From Caballeronia cordobensis (lineage in GTDB: Bacteria > Pseudomonadota > Gammaproteobacteria > Burkholderiales > Burkholderiaceae), in assembly GCF_001544575.2 (NCBI RefSeq), contig NZ_FCNY02000010.1, positions 62,001-126,000 of the forward strand: DNA of 64,000 bases, given 5' to 3'. The position numbers and the translations under genes were made by a program. Each line of letters begins with the position of its first letter. The first letter of the stretch is position 1. The notes beneath the pieces were generated by a model. It ran no database searches and was not told the origin of the DNA. It saw only the letters and a list, made by a program, of their open reading frames with translations. Shown piece after piece: positions 15,970 to 25,385 of this stretch.

Positions 15970-17109
15970 TTATGCCGCGAGACACGCGATGACGCGGTCC
16001 AGTTGGCCAAGAATGGATAAGCCCTGCGACCAGTCCGCGTACTGCTTGCGGATGGCGTCAGGCGTAGAGGCAAGCGGCGTAAAGCCGAGGTAAGTCGTGC
16101 CGTCGCCGGCGCTGGCGAGGTACTCGTAGTGCGAATCGAGTACTTCACCCACGCGGCCGTCGTTTTGCACGGTGAGCGTGGCGGCTGCATATGCGCAGCG
16201 GGGCCGATACTCGCAACCGAAGAGGTCGCGATTGCCCACCCGCTGCAGCATCAACGAAAGCCTTTCAAGCTCCGCGCAGATGCGACGCGTGCGCCCGGAG
16301 GTGAAACGCTGTAGCCGCCTAAGAGCCGCGACGCCAAGCGCCCGTTGAGGCAGATAGCGGCGGCTCTTTGCGTTCCAGCGGTAGACGTCCATGTCATCGG
16401 GACAAAGCTGCGGACGTACAACGGAAGGGAGGTAATGCTCGATCTCCGCTTCGTCGTCGCCGAACCGGTCCGTCAGCATCTCGCGCGCTTCCTCATCGGT
16501 TGCGTTCGAGTCGCCGTCCCAGAACCAGGAAGCGAATTCCCCAAGGAACTCGTCCGGCGTCCGAACCCACATCGTGCGTCCTGCTGCACGATTGATCAGC
16601 ACCATCGCCGTCGACACCAACCGCGGATGAACATTGCGAAGCTCGGCGGCACGCCTGCCGATCTCGAAGATGCTCTCCTCCGTAATCTCGATGCCGAGAT
16701 AAACGGACGAGCTCGGATTGAACTCGCTGCTGTCCTCCTGATACTGGACAACGTCCTGCACCGCCTGCACGTCGCACAGCACGAAGTCAAAGCCGAGGCA
16801 GTCCAGACGCGGCGTATGACGCTTGGCCCACGCAAAGAACCCGTGGGCAAGCGCGTCACCCGCGCCTTTGAACTCCGGTACGTCGCGCGGCCTCAACACG
16901 CCCGAGTTGAACTGGGCGGCGATGAGGCTGGCGACATCCTTTTCGGCGTTCCAACGCATCACTGCGCGCGTTTTGACGTCCAAGCCGATGGCCGGGAGGC
17001 TTAGAAAATCATTGGGAGGTCGACGTCTGGCAGGGGGAGTGCATCGCGGTTGCCAATGCTCTCCCGAGACAGCGACTTCTGCACCAGACGGGCGAGGATC
17101 GAAGAACAT
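15970..17109 (-). CDS. PRTRC system protein F
   Basis: 379 residues from MFFDPRPSGAEVA. The ATG at 17109 is preferred because AAGGAG lies 8 bases upstream, right after a terminator hairpin (17136-17155). Fits PRTRC protein F by length and position between C and B. The C-terminal part contains paired cysteines (CEYRPRCAYA). Soluble, function unknown; likely part of the same complex or pathway as the E1-like and JAMM proteins. Confidence 0.85.
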   Translation of the reverse strand: MFFDPRPSGAEVAVSGEHWQPRCTPPARRRPPNDFLSLPAIGLDVKTRAVMRWNAEKDVASLIAAQFNSGVLRPRDVPEFKGAGDALAHGFFAWAKRHTPRLDCLGFDFVLCDVQAVQDVVQYQEDSSEFNPSSSVYLGIEITEESIFEIGRRAAELRNVHPRLVSTAMVLINRAAGRTMWVRTPDEFLGEFASWFWDGDSNATDEEAREMLTDRFGDDEAEIEHYLPSVVRPQLCPDDMDVYRWNAKSRRYLPQRALGVAALRRLQRFTSGRTRRICAELERLSLMLQRVGNRDLFGCEYRPRCAYAAATLTVQNDGRVGEVLDSHYEYLASAGDGTTYLGFTPLASTPDAIRKQYADWSQGLSILGQLDRVIACLAA

Positions 17110-17135
17110 TGCTCGATCTCCTTGTCATGAAAAAA

Positions 17136-17155
17136 AACCGCCCTTCCGGGCGGTT
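17136..17155 (-). terminator. Intercistronic terminator directly before protein F
   Basis: AACCGCCC-GGAA-GGGCGGTT with eight T on the minus strand; the stem ends 26 bp before the start codon of the next gene. Confidence 0.85.
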
Positions 17156-17208
17156 GCTGATGAGAAAGAGCCAAGTCCGGGTCGGACAGGGCTTTGAGGA
17201 GGTCGCGC

Positions 17209-17445
17209 TTACGCATGGGCGCCGCAGGGCATGACTGCACCCTTCGCACCGGCCGCGCGCACGAACGTGAAGCGCATGACATCGCCCTCCGTCGTGGGTC
17301 CGTCGATCGCCGCGGTCGTCAGCTCCGGGTACTGCGCGGAATAGAGATCACGGACATCGTCGGGCGAGAAGGTCGGCCCGGGATCGGGGAACGTCACGCC
17401 GTTGTAGACAAACTCGCGCGTGAGCTTCGCAACTTGGATAGCCAT
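17209..17445 (-). CDS. PRTRC system protein C
   Basis: 78 residues: MAIQVAKLTREFVYNGVTFP, then a helix (SPDDVRDLYSAQYPELTTAAI) and a final strand (DVMRFTFVRAAG). The family's YNG...PDP and YPEL words are present. The strand-strand-helix-strand order suggests a beta-grasp-like fold, but there is no C-terminal Gly-Gly. AAGGAG precedes the ATG by 5 bases. Lies between proteins E and F. Confidence 0.9.
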   Translation of the reverse strand: MAIQVAKLTREFVYNGVTFPDPGPTFSPDDVRDLYSAQYPELTTAAIDGPTTEGDVMRFTFVRAAGAKGAVMPCGAHA

Positions 17446-17454
17446 GTCTGCTCC

Positions 17455-17943
17455 TTAGTCGAAAAGCGATGCGAGGTTGGTACCGGTGTTAGCCGGTTCC
17501 GCCGATGCTTCCGCTGCGGGCGATGCCGACGACGCGGTTGGGGCGGTGCTCTGCCCTTCAGCGTCGGCACTTCCGTCGTCATCATCGTTGTCCGCGTCGG
17601 CGTTTGATCTGCCGGGCGCCGGCGATGCCGGCTTGCTGCTGCCCTTCGCCAGCGTCTTGGTCGCTTTGGAGACTTGCGTCGTCTTGGCGGCCTCGAGGAT
17701 GGCGGTGGTCGCAGCAACCTGCTCGGCGAGCGACGCGTGCGCACCGGTGTAGGCCACGAGCGCGTCGATGAAGCCCACGTCCAGCTCTGCGGCCGTCGCG
17801 GTGAGCGCGAGCGGCTGAAGCATGGCGGCGTCTTTTGCCGTGCCTTGCGGCATGACACAGACAACCATCTCGTCGCCCTTCATCTGCAAGGACAACGTGA
17901 GCTTCGTGCAGTGACGCAGAAGCGGTTCAATAGCTGCAAACAT
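17455..17943 (-). CDS. PRTRC system protein E
   Basis: 162 residues from MFAAIEPLLRHCTKLTLSLQ, with AGGAG 6 bases upstream. The N-terminal 100 residues are compact (LTLSLQMKGDEMVVCVMPQG, ALTATAAELDVGF); the C-terminal 60 are a low-complexity Ala/Ser/Pro/Asp tail ending TNLASLFD. Size, sequence and location after ParB fit PRTRC protein E. The terminator hairpin at 17968-17993 ends only 25 bp before its start codon. Confidence 0.87.
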   Translation of the reverse strand: MFAAIEPLLRHCTKLTLSLQMKGDEMVVCVMPQGTAKDAAMLQPLALTATAAELDVGFIDALVAYTGAHASLAEQVAATTAILEAAKTTQVSKATKTLAKGSSKPASPAPGRSNADADNDDDDGSADAEGQSTAPTASSASPAAEASAEPANTGTNLASLFD

Positions 17944-17967
17944 GGAAAACTCCTGAAAAAGAAAAAA

Positions 17968-17993
17968 GACCGCCATCGAAAGGATGGGCGGTC
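17968..17993 (-). terminator. Terminator between parB-like gene and protein E
   Basis: GACCGCC(C)ATC stem with TTTTTTCTTTTTC on the minus strand, running directly into the AGGAG of the next gene. Confidence 0.85.
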
Positions 17994-18038
17994 TATAAAG
18001 GATGGAAACTACGATCGATGCACGGGCGAGCCGTGCGT

Positions 18039-19715
18039 TTAGAACTTGAGCACCTTCGGGATCTTGCCCGTGTAGTCGAAGCCTTCGACGGCCAGAAGCG
18101 CGTCGATGACCTCGGACTTGGACTTGCCGAAGACTTTCTTGAAGTTGTCGCCGAGCGCGGCACGAATGCCCAGTTCGTCAGCAACCACCATCAATTCCGA
18201 CTTCGTGATCAACTCCAGAAACTCCTTGCAGAGCTTCCAGTGCTTCGCGAGATCGAGGTGATGGTGCTTACACAGACGCGTAAGGTGCTGGACATCGAGG
18301 CCCTGGAGCGCAGCGACCGTCACACCGGTGACGGCATGCGCGAGCTTCGCGTCGTCTGCGGCAGCCGTTGAGGCTGCGGCTTTCGATACGTCACCGGAAG
18401 CGACCTGCTCCTCGGTGAGCTTTTCCCAGATGCCCGAGAGCGTCTTCTGATCGACGCAGCGCATCTGGTCGGACAGTGCGATCGCAACGAGGTAGCGCTG
18501 AGCGAGTGCGGGATCGGCTCCCACCTCGCGGCGCAGGGCTTTACGCCACAACGCCACGCGATACGCTTTGATCCGGTCCGACTCAGCCACCACCGTCGCC
18601 GGCGGATTACTTGTCGTCGATGCCGCGGACGAACCGGCCGCGCCCTTCGCTGCTGCAGGCGACGCTTTCGCGCCCGCCTTGGCTGTCTCGGGCTTCGGCT
18701 GCGTCGCGGCTTTCACCGCTTGCAGTTGCGCCGCCACCTTCTTCATGTTGCAGACGGTGTCAAAGCACTGGCCGCGATAGACCTTGCCGATCGAATCAGG
18801 CAAACCGCTTACCGCCGCGCCGTAGTTCTGGCACGCATGACACGCCTTCGCCTGCTCCTCGCCGACGCCTTTGGGGCCGTCGACAGCGAGTTGCACGCGC
18901 GTGTGGTTGTCGCCAGCACGCACGATGCGCACGACCGGATATTCGTCGCGCAGACCAGTGGCCGTCGCTTCGAGCATCTTTTCGGTCTTCTCGTTGTAGC
19001 AGGTTCGGTTGGTGCAGTTCCCCGTACCGATGGATTCGCCGAACATCTCGCCCTGCGTGGACGAGTTGTGCGGGCATCCGGCACAGTCAGCCTTGTCGAA
19101 GATCGCAGCAGCCAACGAACAGGCGACCTGTTCGATGGTTTTTTTGACCTCCGCCACCGCCTTACCCTCCTTGATGATCACCGGCAGCAGCTTGTCCTGC
19201 GTCTCCTTGGGGAGTGCAGCCAGCAGCTCGGCGTGACCGAGAAGGATCTGGCGCGTGCTGAGCGCATCGAGCACAGGCGTGCTGCAGTTCATCAGCGCGA
19301 GACGCTTATCCAACGTCGCACGCGACCAGCCGAAGATGCGCGCGACTTCGTCGCGATCGCCTTTGCACAGCCCGACTTGCTCGGCTGCCGCAATGGCTTC
19401 TTCGGCGGGCGACATGTCGGCTCGCTGGATGTTTTCGATGATGGCGAGCTGCTTCGCTTCGACTTCATCGATGTCGCGAACGACGACCGGGATTTCATAG
19501 TCCTCGCCGTGCGCGGCGAGCGCCGCCTTGTATCTGCGGCCGCCAGCGACGAGGCTGAAGCCGCCGTCAGCGAGCGTGCGCACGATGACAGGCTGAATGA
19601 CGCCTTTTTCGCGCACAGACGCGGTCAGCTCTTCCATCTCCGCCGCATCGAAGTACTTGCGGGGATTGACGCTGACCTGAATTTGCTTGAGGGCGAGAGT
19701 AGGTTGCTGTTGCAT
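18039..19715 (-). CDS. PRTRC system ParB-family protein
   Basis: 558 residues from MQQQPTLALKQIQVSVNPRK, with GGAG 9 bases upstream. The N-terminal ParB domain (about 9-100) has GVIQPVIVR and FSLVAGGRRYKAA; a helix-turn-helix follows (about 105-165, VARIFGWSRATLDKRLALM). The central region is rich in Cys (CAGCPHNSS, CTNRTCYNEKTEK, ACHACQNYG), probably zinc-binding, and an Ala-rich linker leads to a C-terminal helical domain. First gene of the PRTRC operon, transcribed from 19834-19882. A role in DNA binding or partition is likely by family. Confidence 0.92.
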   Translation of the reverse strand: MQQQPTLALKQIQVSVNPRKYFDAAEMEELTASVREKGVIQPVIVRTLADGGFSLVAGGRRYKAALAAHGEDYEIPVVVRDIDEVEAKQLAIIENIQRADMSPAEEAIAAAEQVGLCKGDRDEVARIFGWSRATLDKRLALMNCSTPVLDALSTRQILLGHAELLAALPKETQDKLLPVIIKEGKAVAEVKKTIEQVACSLAAAIFDKADCAGCPHNSSTQGEMFGESIGTGNCTNRTCYNEKTEKMLEATATGLRDEYPVVRIVRAGDNHTRVQLAVDGPKGVGEEQAKACHACQNYGAAVSGLPDSIGKVYRGQCFDTVCNMKKVAAQLQAVKAATQPKPETAKAGAKASPAAAKGAAGSSAASTTSNPPATVVAESDRIKAYRVALWRKALRREVGADPALAQRYLVAIALSDQMRCVDQKTLSGIWEKLTEEQVASGDVSKAAASTAAADDAKLAHAVTGVTVAALQGLDVQHLTRLCKHHHLDLAKHWKLCKEFLELITKSELMVVADELGIRAALGDNFKKVFGKSKSEVIDALLAVEGFDYTGKIPKVLKF

Positions 19716-19742
19716 GACAGGGCTCCAGAGAGGGAACCTGCC

Positions 19743-19767
19743 CCCTTTGGGAGTGGTTCCCAAAGGG
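19743..19767 (-). promoter_or_regulatory. Leader stem-loop, PRTRC parB-like gene
   Basis: Perfect 10-bp stem CCCUUUGGGA / UCCCAAAGGG with loop ACCAC on the minus strand, about 27 nt before the start codon. Confidence 0.7.
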
Positions 19768-19800
19768 TTGAACAACGTGGGCTGACGGAAGTCAGCGCGG

Positions 19801-19882
19801 GGTCGATGCGTCTATGACGCGGGTGATGAAGCAAAGATAGCCGCTTACTTTGCCGGCACAACGCCCAAAAGCTCACGATTTT
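19801..19882 (-). promoter_or_regulatory. Regulon promoter and 5' hairpin, PRTRC operon
   Basis: Minus strand: box AAATCGTGAGCTTTT (19867-19881), 27 bp, -10 TATCTT (19834-19839), 10 bp, then CCC-GCGTC-ATA-GACGC-AUCGACC (19801-19823). Confidence 0.76.
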
Positions 19883-19892
19883 GTGCCGTCTT

Positions 19893-20591
19893 TCACAGCC
19901 AGGCGGGTCGCGGCTCTTTTTCATCCGCATCCAACGGCTTGCCGCGTGTCCACGCGAGGCGATGGACCGAGACAAGGTCCGCCGCGAGCCGCTCTGAATC
20001 AGCAGCAGATAGCGCGAGGCCGACTGACCGAACGTCGTCTGCACCGACCGCGACCTTGACGAACAGTACGACGTCTCGATACCCGGGCGCGTCCAGGTTG
20101 TTTTCGTACTGACACGAATGCACCAGGTCGTCGTCCGGCAGCGGCGTGTGCGCCGATTCATCAGCCAGCCCCCATCGTCTGATCATCGCCAGCCAGCGCG
20201 CTTCCCCATTGGGAAAGTAGCGATGCACTTCCGCCGTGTGCCGACTGTCCAGCCGCAGCACCTGCATGCAGTGCTCCAGCAAATCCTCGTCGAGCCGTCG
20301 AAAGTCCGTGAGGCTAAATGGGAAGTCGTCGCCGTTGTAGAGGCCTGCCAGGAACTGGGCAGCGACGCGCGCTTGTCCGGAGCTACCTTCCGCTACGTCA
20401 AGGAGATGGGCAAGCGAATCCAAGCTCGCGTCGAGATTCTGAGCGCGTATCTCGGCCGCTCGCTGCGCGGGCGTCGTCCCGCCCGCCGCTTTAGCAAGGA
20501 AGTCGTCAACGGTCTCTTGGAGTGCTTCGGCTAAATGCGTTGGGACGGTAAAGGCAATGGATCGGGTGCTGGGCGTTGGCGAATCACTCAT
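19893..20591 (-). CDS. DUF7673-like hypothetical protein
   Basis: 232 residues from MSDSPTPSTRSIAFTVPTHL. Residues about 85-140 contain FSLTDFRRLDEDLLEHCMQVL, LRLDSRHTAEVHRYFPNG and WLAMIRRWGLAD, the layout of a small plasmid-borne domain family that I believe is DUF7673. Soluble. A hairpin terminator (20659-20679) lies upstream. The gene precedes the PRTRC promoter in the same orientation. Function unknown. Confidence 0.62.
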   Translation of the reverse strand: MSDSPTPSTRSIAFTVPTHLAEALQETVDDFLAKAAGGTTPAQRAAEIRAQNLDASLDSLAHLLDVAEGSSGQARVAAQFLAGLYNGDDFPFSLTDFRRLDEDLLEHCMQVLRLDSRHTAEVHRYFPNGEARWLAMIRRWGLADESAHTPLPDDDLVHSCQYENNLDAPGYRDVVLFVKVAVGADDVRSVGLALSAADSERLAADLVSVHRLAWTRGKPLDADEKEPRPAWL

Positions 20592-20658
20592 TGCATTGTC
20601 ATAGCGTAACGGACGCTCCAAATTGCGCCTGTCCGCATGATGCCATGAGTGAAAAAGT

Positions 20659-20679
20659 GCGCCGGCAAAACGCCGGCGC
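20659..20679 (-). terminator. Terminator upstream of 19893-20591 gene
   Basis: GCGCCGGC-GTTTT-GCCGGCGC followed by ACTTTTTC on the minus strand. Confidence 0.75.
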
Positions 20680-20890
20680 CTAAGACAGTCGGCGCATAAC
20701 CGGGGGGACGCCAAACCGCGAACGGAGCGTATGTGCATTGAGGGCCAAATGATGCGCGAAACGAACACTCGCGCTCGCAATGGCGCAAACACCCACGGAG
20801 CGTGGCCGAACAGTCATCAATTCTCGGGGGAAGGGCCGAAAAAAGGTTCTTCGCAGATTTCCGGGAGCCTGTTCGCGAAAGGCTTTTCCC

Positions 20891-22530
20891 GGCCCAGACC
20901 GTGTCAAAACGCACAGCCACTCGAATTGACGAAGCGCTGTCTCGGCGCAAGTTGCGTCTTTCGTTGCACATGCCGAATTCAAAGTCGCCCGACGAACTTT
21001 ATCGCCGAGGATTAGAAGTCCTGCGAGCATCACGCTCGCATCGCTTTCATCACAACTTCTGAACCAAGTATCTTGGTCACTCGCTTGATGTTGTATGCAA
21101 GCACGTGCAAGCTCATTTCCGTGCTTACCCGCTCAATGGTTCGAGTTAGGAAATGAGTGGCTCCCATCCATGCCTTGATCGTGCCAAACGGGTGCTCGAC
21201 TGTCTGTCGCCGGATCCGCATCATCTCAGGCGCATGATCGAGTCGCGCCTGCATATCCTCAAGAACAGCTTCGTGTTCCCAACGAGTCACGCGACGTTGA
21301 GGGCTGGGCGTGCAGCTCTCCTTCAACGGACATTGTTGGCAATTCGAACTCCAGTATTTACTGATCTTCAAGCCGCGCTCAATAGTCGAGAATCGCCAAA
21401 TCAGTCTCTCCCCAGCGGGGCATTGATATTCGTTCGTCTTTGCGTTGTAAATGAAGTCATCCTTCCCGAAGCGGCCGTCAGCAGTGGCCATTGAGGTCAC
21501 CGTCTTCGGGACAAACACCGTTATTCCAGCTTCGTGGCATGCGAGTATCTCTTCACTCTTGTAATAGCCACGATCTGCAATAGCAGTGATTTTGTCGACG
21601 CCCATTTCAGCACGAGCAAGCTTGGCCGTCGATGTCAACTGATCGCGATCAATACCATCGTTCGTGACGACGTGCGCGACGATTAGATGGTGCTTCGTGT
21701 CGACGGCCGTTTGTACGTTGTAGCCGACGACTCCCGTTCCTCGCGTCTTCATCGAACGCGCATCCGGATCGGTGAGCGATATTTGTCCGTCGGGTGCCGC
21801 CTTGAGTTGGACCTCGATCTCCTTGAGACGTTGCATCTGCTCCTTCAAGGCTGCAATCTTGTGCTGCAGTCGCTCCGTCTTGGCCTTCGCGATTGCAGGT
21901 TCCTGACGATCGGCCGTGTCCATTGCCTGAAGATACCTAGCAATACTTGATTCGATGTCGCGCATGCGCCGTTCGAGCTTGGCGCTCGTGAAGTTGCGAT
22001 CGCGATGGTTTACCGCCTTGAACTTGCTGCCGTCGATAGCGACGATCGCATCAGCGAAAAGGTCCAGACGTTGGCATAGCATCACAAACTGCCGGCAGAC
22101 GTTGCGGATAGCTTTGCCATTGTCTTTACGGAACCGAGCTATGGTTTTAAAGTCCGGTGCCAGCCGACCAGTGAGCCACATCAGTTAAACGTTTCGCTGC
22201 GCTTCGCGTTCAAGACGACGACTGGACTGGATGCGATTGAGATACCCGTAGATATAGATCTTAAGCATCACCTCAGGGTGATAAGCCGGTCTTCCAGTCA
22301 AGGCTGGCTGTACTCCCTCGAAGCCGAGATCATTAAGATCAAGTTCTTCTGCAAAGACATCGATCACGCGGACCGGATTTGTGTCCGTCACGTAATCATC
22401 AAGCGCTTCGGGAAGGAGAAAGCTCTGGTTACGATCGTCGCCTCGAACGAAACGCTTCATTTTGCGCATCCCCCACCATGGATAGCGAAATTTTAGCGCT
22501 CCAAAAATGCGTTTTGACACAGTCTGGGCC
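20891..22530 (-). mobile_element. IS1182-family insertion sequence
   Basis: 1,640 bp bounded by terminal inverted repeats GGCCCAGACCGTGTCAAAAC (20891, left) and its complement with one mismatch (ending 22530). It encodes one long minus-strand transposase. No clear target duplication is visible. A diverged, end-truncated relative lies at about 25386-26990 in the opposite orientation. Confidence 0.82.
21030..22469 (-). pseudogene. IS1182-type transposase, interrupted by a stop codon
   Basis: Would be about 480 residues: N-terminal InsH-type DNA-binding domain (LDDYVTDTNPVRVID, GRPAYHPEVMLKIYIYGYL), then a DDE domain (VAIDGSKFKAVNHRD, DPDARSMKTRG, VDKITAIADRGYY) and a C-terminal cysteine cluster. 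An in-frame TAA at 22185-22187 replaces the Glu codon seen at the same place in the second copy (RNVELMWLTG), with no frame change. A single base change explains it, so the gene is probably inactive. Confidence 0.85.
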
Positions 22531-22883
22531 AATTTCTGCCGCTCGCCTGAGACATGTACTGCATTCGCGGCGCGGCTGCCGCTCGCTGCAGTTAATGGAA
22601 CCGGTCACTCGAGGCGCGGATTTGTGAGGAAGCTGCTCCTACGGGCATGTGCGCAGGCGCGGCGCTGTCTGCGCAATTTTGAGGGCCTGATGCGGTCTTC
22701 ATCCTCCTTTGATCCTGTGTCCGAAAAAGCCACGCTAGCCGCAGCGTTGGTCGAGGATTGGCTCGCGCGTCCAAGATGAGCCGGCGTGCAATTCGCGAAA
22801 ATGCGATCATTGGTGAGGTCGAGGCGAGCAAATTTCGACCGCGTGTGCAGACCGAACCTCTCCTAACATCCCGGGTCAGTCAT
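22531..22883. other. 353-bp stretch with no gene
   Basis: Between the IS right end and the AraC-type gene. No convincing reading frame with a ribosome-binding site; presumably the promoter region of the AraC-type regulator. Confidence 0.5.
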
Positions 22884-23723
22884 ATGGATCGTGTATCGCC
22901 GCACATTCCCAATCAGGCGAAGTTCTGGCGGGAGCCTGCGTTCGGAAGTATCGAGATGCTACAGGCGACCTACCGTACCCACCGGTTTCCGCCCCACGCG
23001 CACGACGAGTTTGCGTTCGGCATCATCGAACGTGGTGCACAGGCCTACCTCGACGCGCGTGGACACCGTCTCGTGATGCCCGAACGCACGATTTGCGTCA
23101 TCAACCCCGGGAATGTGCACGAAGGGCGGCCGGCACTTGAGGGAGGCTGGGACTATCGGATGATGTATGTGCCTACCGCCGACCTGACGAGCATGCTGAA
23201 CCGTGAGCGCCGGCCATTGATAGGTACGCTTCATTTCTCAGAAACCGTCATTGACGACCCGCAGACGATGCGGTTGCTGTACGACGCCCATCGTTGTTCG
23301 GAATCGACCGACATTCATCCTTTGGAAAAGGCCTCGCGGCTCACCGCAGCGTTGTTTCAACTGGTTCAGCGGCACGCACAGACAGCTCCGCGAACCGACG
23401 TTTCAACGTTGCTGCCGGGCGCGGTTAAACGGGCACGCGAATATATCGATGCGCACTTCGTCGAGAACCCGACCCTCGACGCGATCGCTGCAGTCGCCGG
23501 AATGAGTTCCTATCAGCTAATTCGCGCGTTCAAACATGCCGTAGGTATGGCGCCGCACGCGTACCTGGTCCAGCGCCGGGTCGCAATGGCAAAGCAGCTT
23601 TTGCTCAGGGGGCAGCCGCTAAGGCAGGTCGCGATCGAAGTCGGATACTGCGACCAAGGGCATCTAACCCGCGAATTCCGACGCTTTTTCGGCGTCCCCC
23701 CAAGTCGCTCGCGCCGGCAATAA
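22884..23723 (+). CDS. AraC-family transcriptional regulator
   Basis: 279 residues from MDRVSPHIPNQAKFW. The N-terminal cupin (about residues 20-110) shows HRFPPHAHDEFAFGIIERG and INPGNVHEGRP, the AraC_binding domain. The C-terminal 100 residues carry two helix-turn-helix units (TLDAIAAVAGMSSYQLIRAF and LRQVAIEVGYCDQGHLTREF). It probably controls the aldolase and tautomerase genes downstream in response to a small molecule. Chromosome-like metabolic cargo between two IS copies. Confidence 0.9.
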   Translation: MDRVSPHIPNQAKFWREPAFGSIEMLQATYRTHRFPPHAHDEFAFGIIERGAQAYLDARGHRLVMPERTICVINPGNVHEGRPALEGGWDYRMMYVPTADLTSMLNRERRPLIGTLHFSETVIDDPQTMRLLYDAHRCSESTDIHPLEKASRLTAALFQLVQRHAQTAPRTDVSTLLPGAVKRAREYIDAHFVENPTLDAIAAVAGMSSYQLIRAFKHAVGMAPHAYLVQRRVAMAKQLLLRGQPLRQVAIEVGYCDQGHLTREFRRFFGVPPSRSRRQ

Positions 23724-23798
23724 GCGCAACTTTATCCAAAAGTACGCACCTGCAGGAATACACAATCTGGGCACGACAATCATCCCAGAGAGCACGAA

Positions 23799-24896
23799 AT
23801 GATAGACCTGCGCAGCGATACTTGTAGCCAGCCCACGGCGGCCATGCGAGCAGCCATGGCGTCCGCACCGGTAGGCGACGACGTCTATGGCGACGACCCG
23901 ACGGTAAAGGAGCTGGAGCGCGAAGTAGCGGAAATGCTGGGCAAGGAGGATGCCGTATATATGGTGACCGGCACCATGACCAATCAGGTCGCCATCCGGG
24001 CCCACACGGAACCGGGCGACGCGGTGCTGTTTGATCAAAACGCACACGTCTATATTCTCGAGGGTGGCGCGCCAGCTGCTTTCTCAGGTGTGCTCCCACG
24101 GCTTTTGCCCGGCGTACGCGGCGTCTTTTCCCCGAAGGACCTGTCGGACGCACTGGGTGTGCCGCATAAATTCTTTCCGGCTACGATCCCCGCCCCGGTC
24201 AAGCTGCTGTGTCTGGAAAACACTCACAACATCGGCGGGGGGAAAGTCTGGCCGATTGAGCAGCTCGTCGGTGTTTGCGATGCAGCCCGATCGAAAGGCC
24301 TGGCGCTGCATCTCGATGGCGCGCGGTTGTGGCATGCAACGGCGGCTACAGGTATTTCCGAGCGCGACTACGCGAAACACTTCGACACGGTCAGCGTGTG
24401 TTTTTCAAAGGCCCTGGGCGCACCGGTCGGCTCTGCGCTGGCCGGCCCGCGCGACTTCATCGCTCGGGCGCGTCGCTTCAAGCAACAGATTGGAGGGGGC
24501 TTTCGGCAGGCGGGCATCATCGCGGCGGGGGCGCTCTATGCGCTGCGTAACCATCGTGCCCGCCTGGTGGAAGATCATGAGCACGCGCAAATGCTTGCCC
24601 GTGGAATTGCATCTTTGCCAGGGATCACACTGGACGTTGCGTCGGTGGAGACCAATATCGTACGTTTCGGCGTGACATCGCTGCCCGCTGGCGAATTCGT
24701 CGAGAAGCTCCACGCAAAAGGACTGTATTTTCTTCCGTCCGGCGCTGATGCGGTTCGCGCCATCCCGTATCTCAACATCTCCCGTCAGCAGATTCAGCAA
24801 GCTATTGAAGTTATCGCCTCCGTCCTCGAGCCTCACTCGGCTGCTGCGGGGACGCTTGGCTCGCAAGCGGGCCGCGGGGCATCCGCCGGATATTGA
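23799..24896 (+). CDS. ltaE: Low-specificity L-threonine aldolase
   Basis: 365 residues starting MIDLRSDTCSQPTAAMRAAM. PLP-dependent fold type I enzyme. DDVYGDDPTV, the substrate-loop VTGTMTNQVA, ENTHNIGGG and LHLDGARLWHA are all present, and the Schiff-base lysine lies in CFSKALGAPVGS. It cleaves L-threonine or L-allo-threonine to glycine and acetaldehyde. Length is slightly above usual because of an Ala/Gly-rich C-terminal tail. Follows the AraC-type regulator and precedes a tautomerase. Confidence 0.92.
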   Translation: MIDLRSDTCSQPTAAMRAAMASAPVGDDVYGDDPTVKELEREVAEMLGKEDAVYMVTGTMTNQVAIRAHTEPGDAVLFDQNAHVYILEGGAPAAFSGVLPRLLPGVRGVFSPKDLSDALGVPHKFFPATIPAPVKLLCLENTHNIGGGKVWPIEQLVGVCDAARSKGLALHLDGARLWHATAATGISERDYAKHFDTVSVCFSKALGAPVGSALAGPRDFIARARRFKQQIGGGFRQAGIIAAGALYALRNHRARLVEDHEHAQMLARGIASLPGITLDVASVETNIVRFGVTSLPAGEFVEKLHAKGLYFLPSGADAVRAIPYLNISRQQIQQAIEVIASVLEPHSAAAGTLGSQAGRGASAGY

Positions 24897-24947
24897 ACGT
24901 TCCACTTCAAAATTTTCGCCGATAAATCGATCTACGGGAGACTGTCA

Positions 24948-25385
24948 ATGCCAACCTACGTTGTCGCCGCTGCCGAAGGCCGCCTGGACGCTCAACTGAA
25001 GCGTGCAATCGCTTCCGGCATCACACAGGCGCACAGTGAAGCGACGGGCGCGCAGGCGTTCTTTGCCCAGGTGATCTTCCAAGATATCGCCGCCGGGAAT
25101 CACTTTCTGGCGGGTCAGCCTATGGCGTCGGACCACATTTTCGTACACGGGGAGATTCGCGCGGGCCGAACGTCGGGGCAAAAACAACGATTGCTCGAAC
25201 GTATCGTGACTATCGTGGTTGACGAGGCTCGCACGCCGAGCCGCCACGTTTGGGTCTACCTGTCCGAGTTGTCTCCGTCGCAGATGGTCGAATTCGGTAG
25301 AGTCCTTCCTGAACCCGGCCGCGAAGCGCAGTGGCTCGAGTCGATGTCCGCTGAAGATCTAAGATTTCTAGACGCGCTCGGCTGA
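24948..25385 (+). CDS. Tautomerase-superfamily protein
   Basis: 145 residues beginning MPTYVVAAAEGRLDAQLKRA. After Met removal, Pro would be the catalytic base as in 4-oxalocrotonate tautomerase and cis-3-chloroacrylic acid dehalogenase-like proteins, and the length fits the fused (two-repeat) forms. A second half (HIFVHGEIRAGRTSGQKQRL) resembles the family's beta-alpha repeat. GGGAG precedes the ATG. Its 3' end abuts the truncated IS copy. Confidence 0.78.
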   Translation: MPTYVVAAAEGRLDAQLKRAIASGITQAHSEATGAQAFFAQVIFQDIAAGNHFLAGQPMASDHIFVHGEIRAGRTSGQKQRLLERIVTIVVDEARTPSRHVWVYLSELSPSQMVEFGRVLPEPGREAQWLESMSAEDLRFLDALG

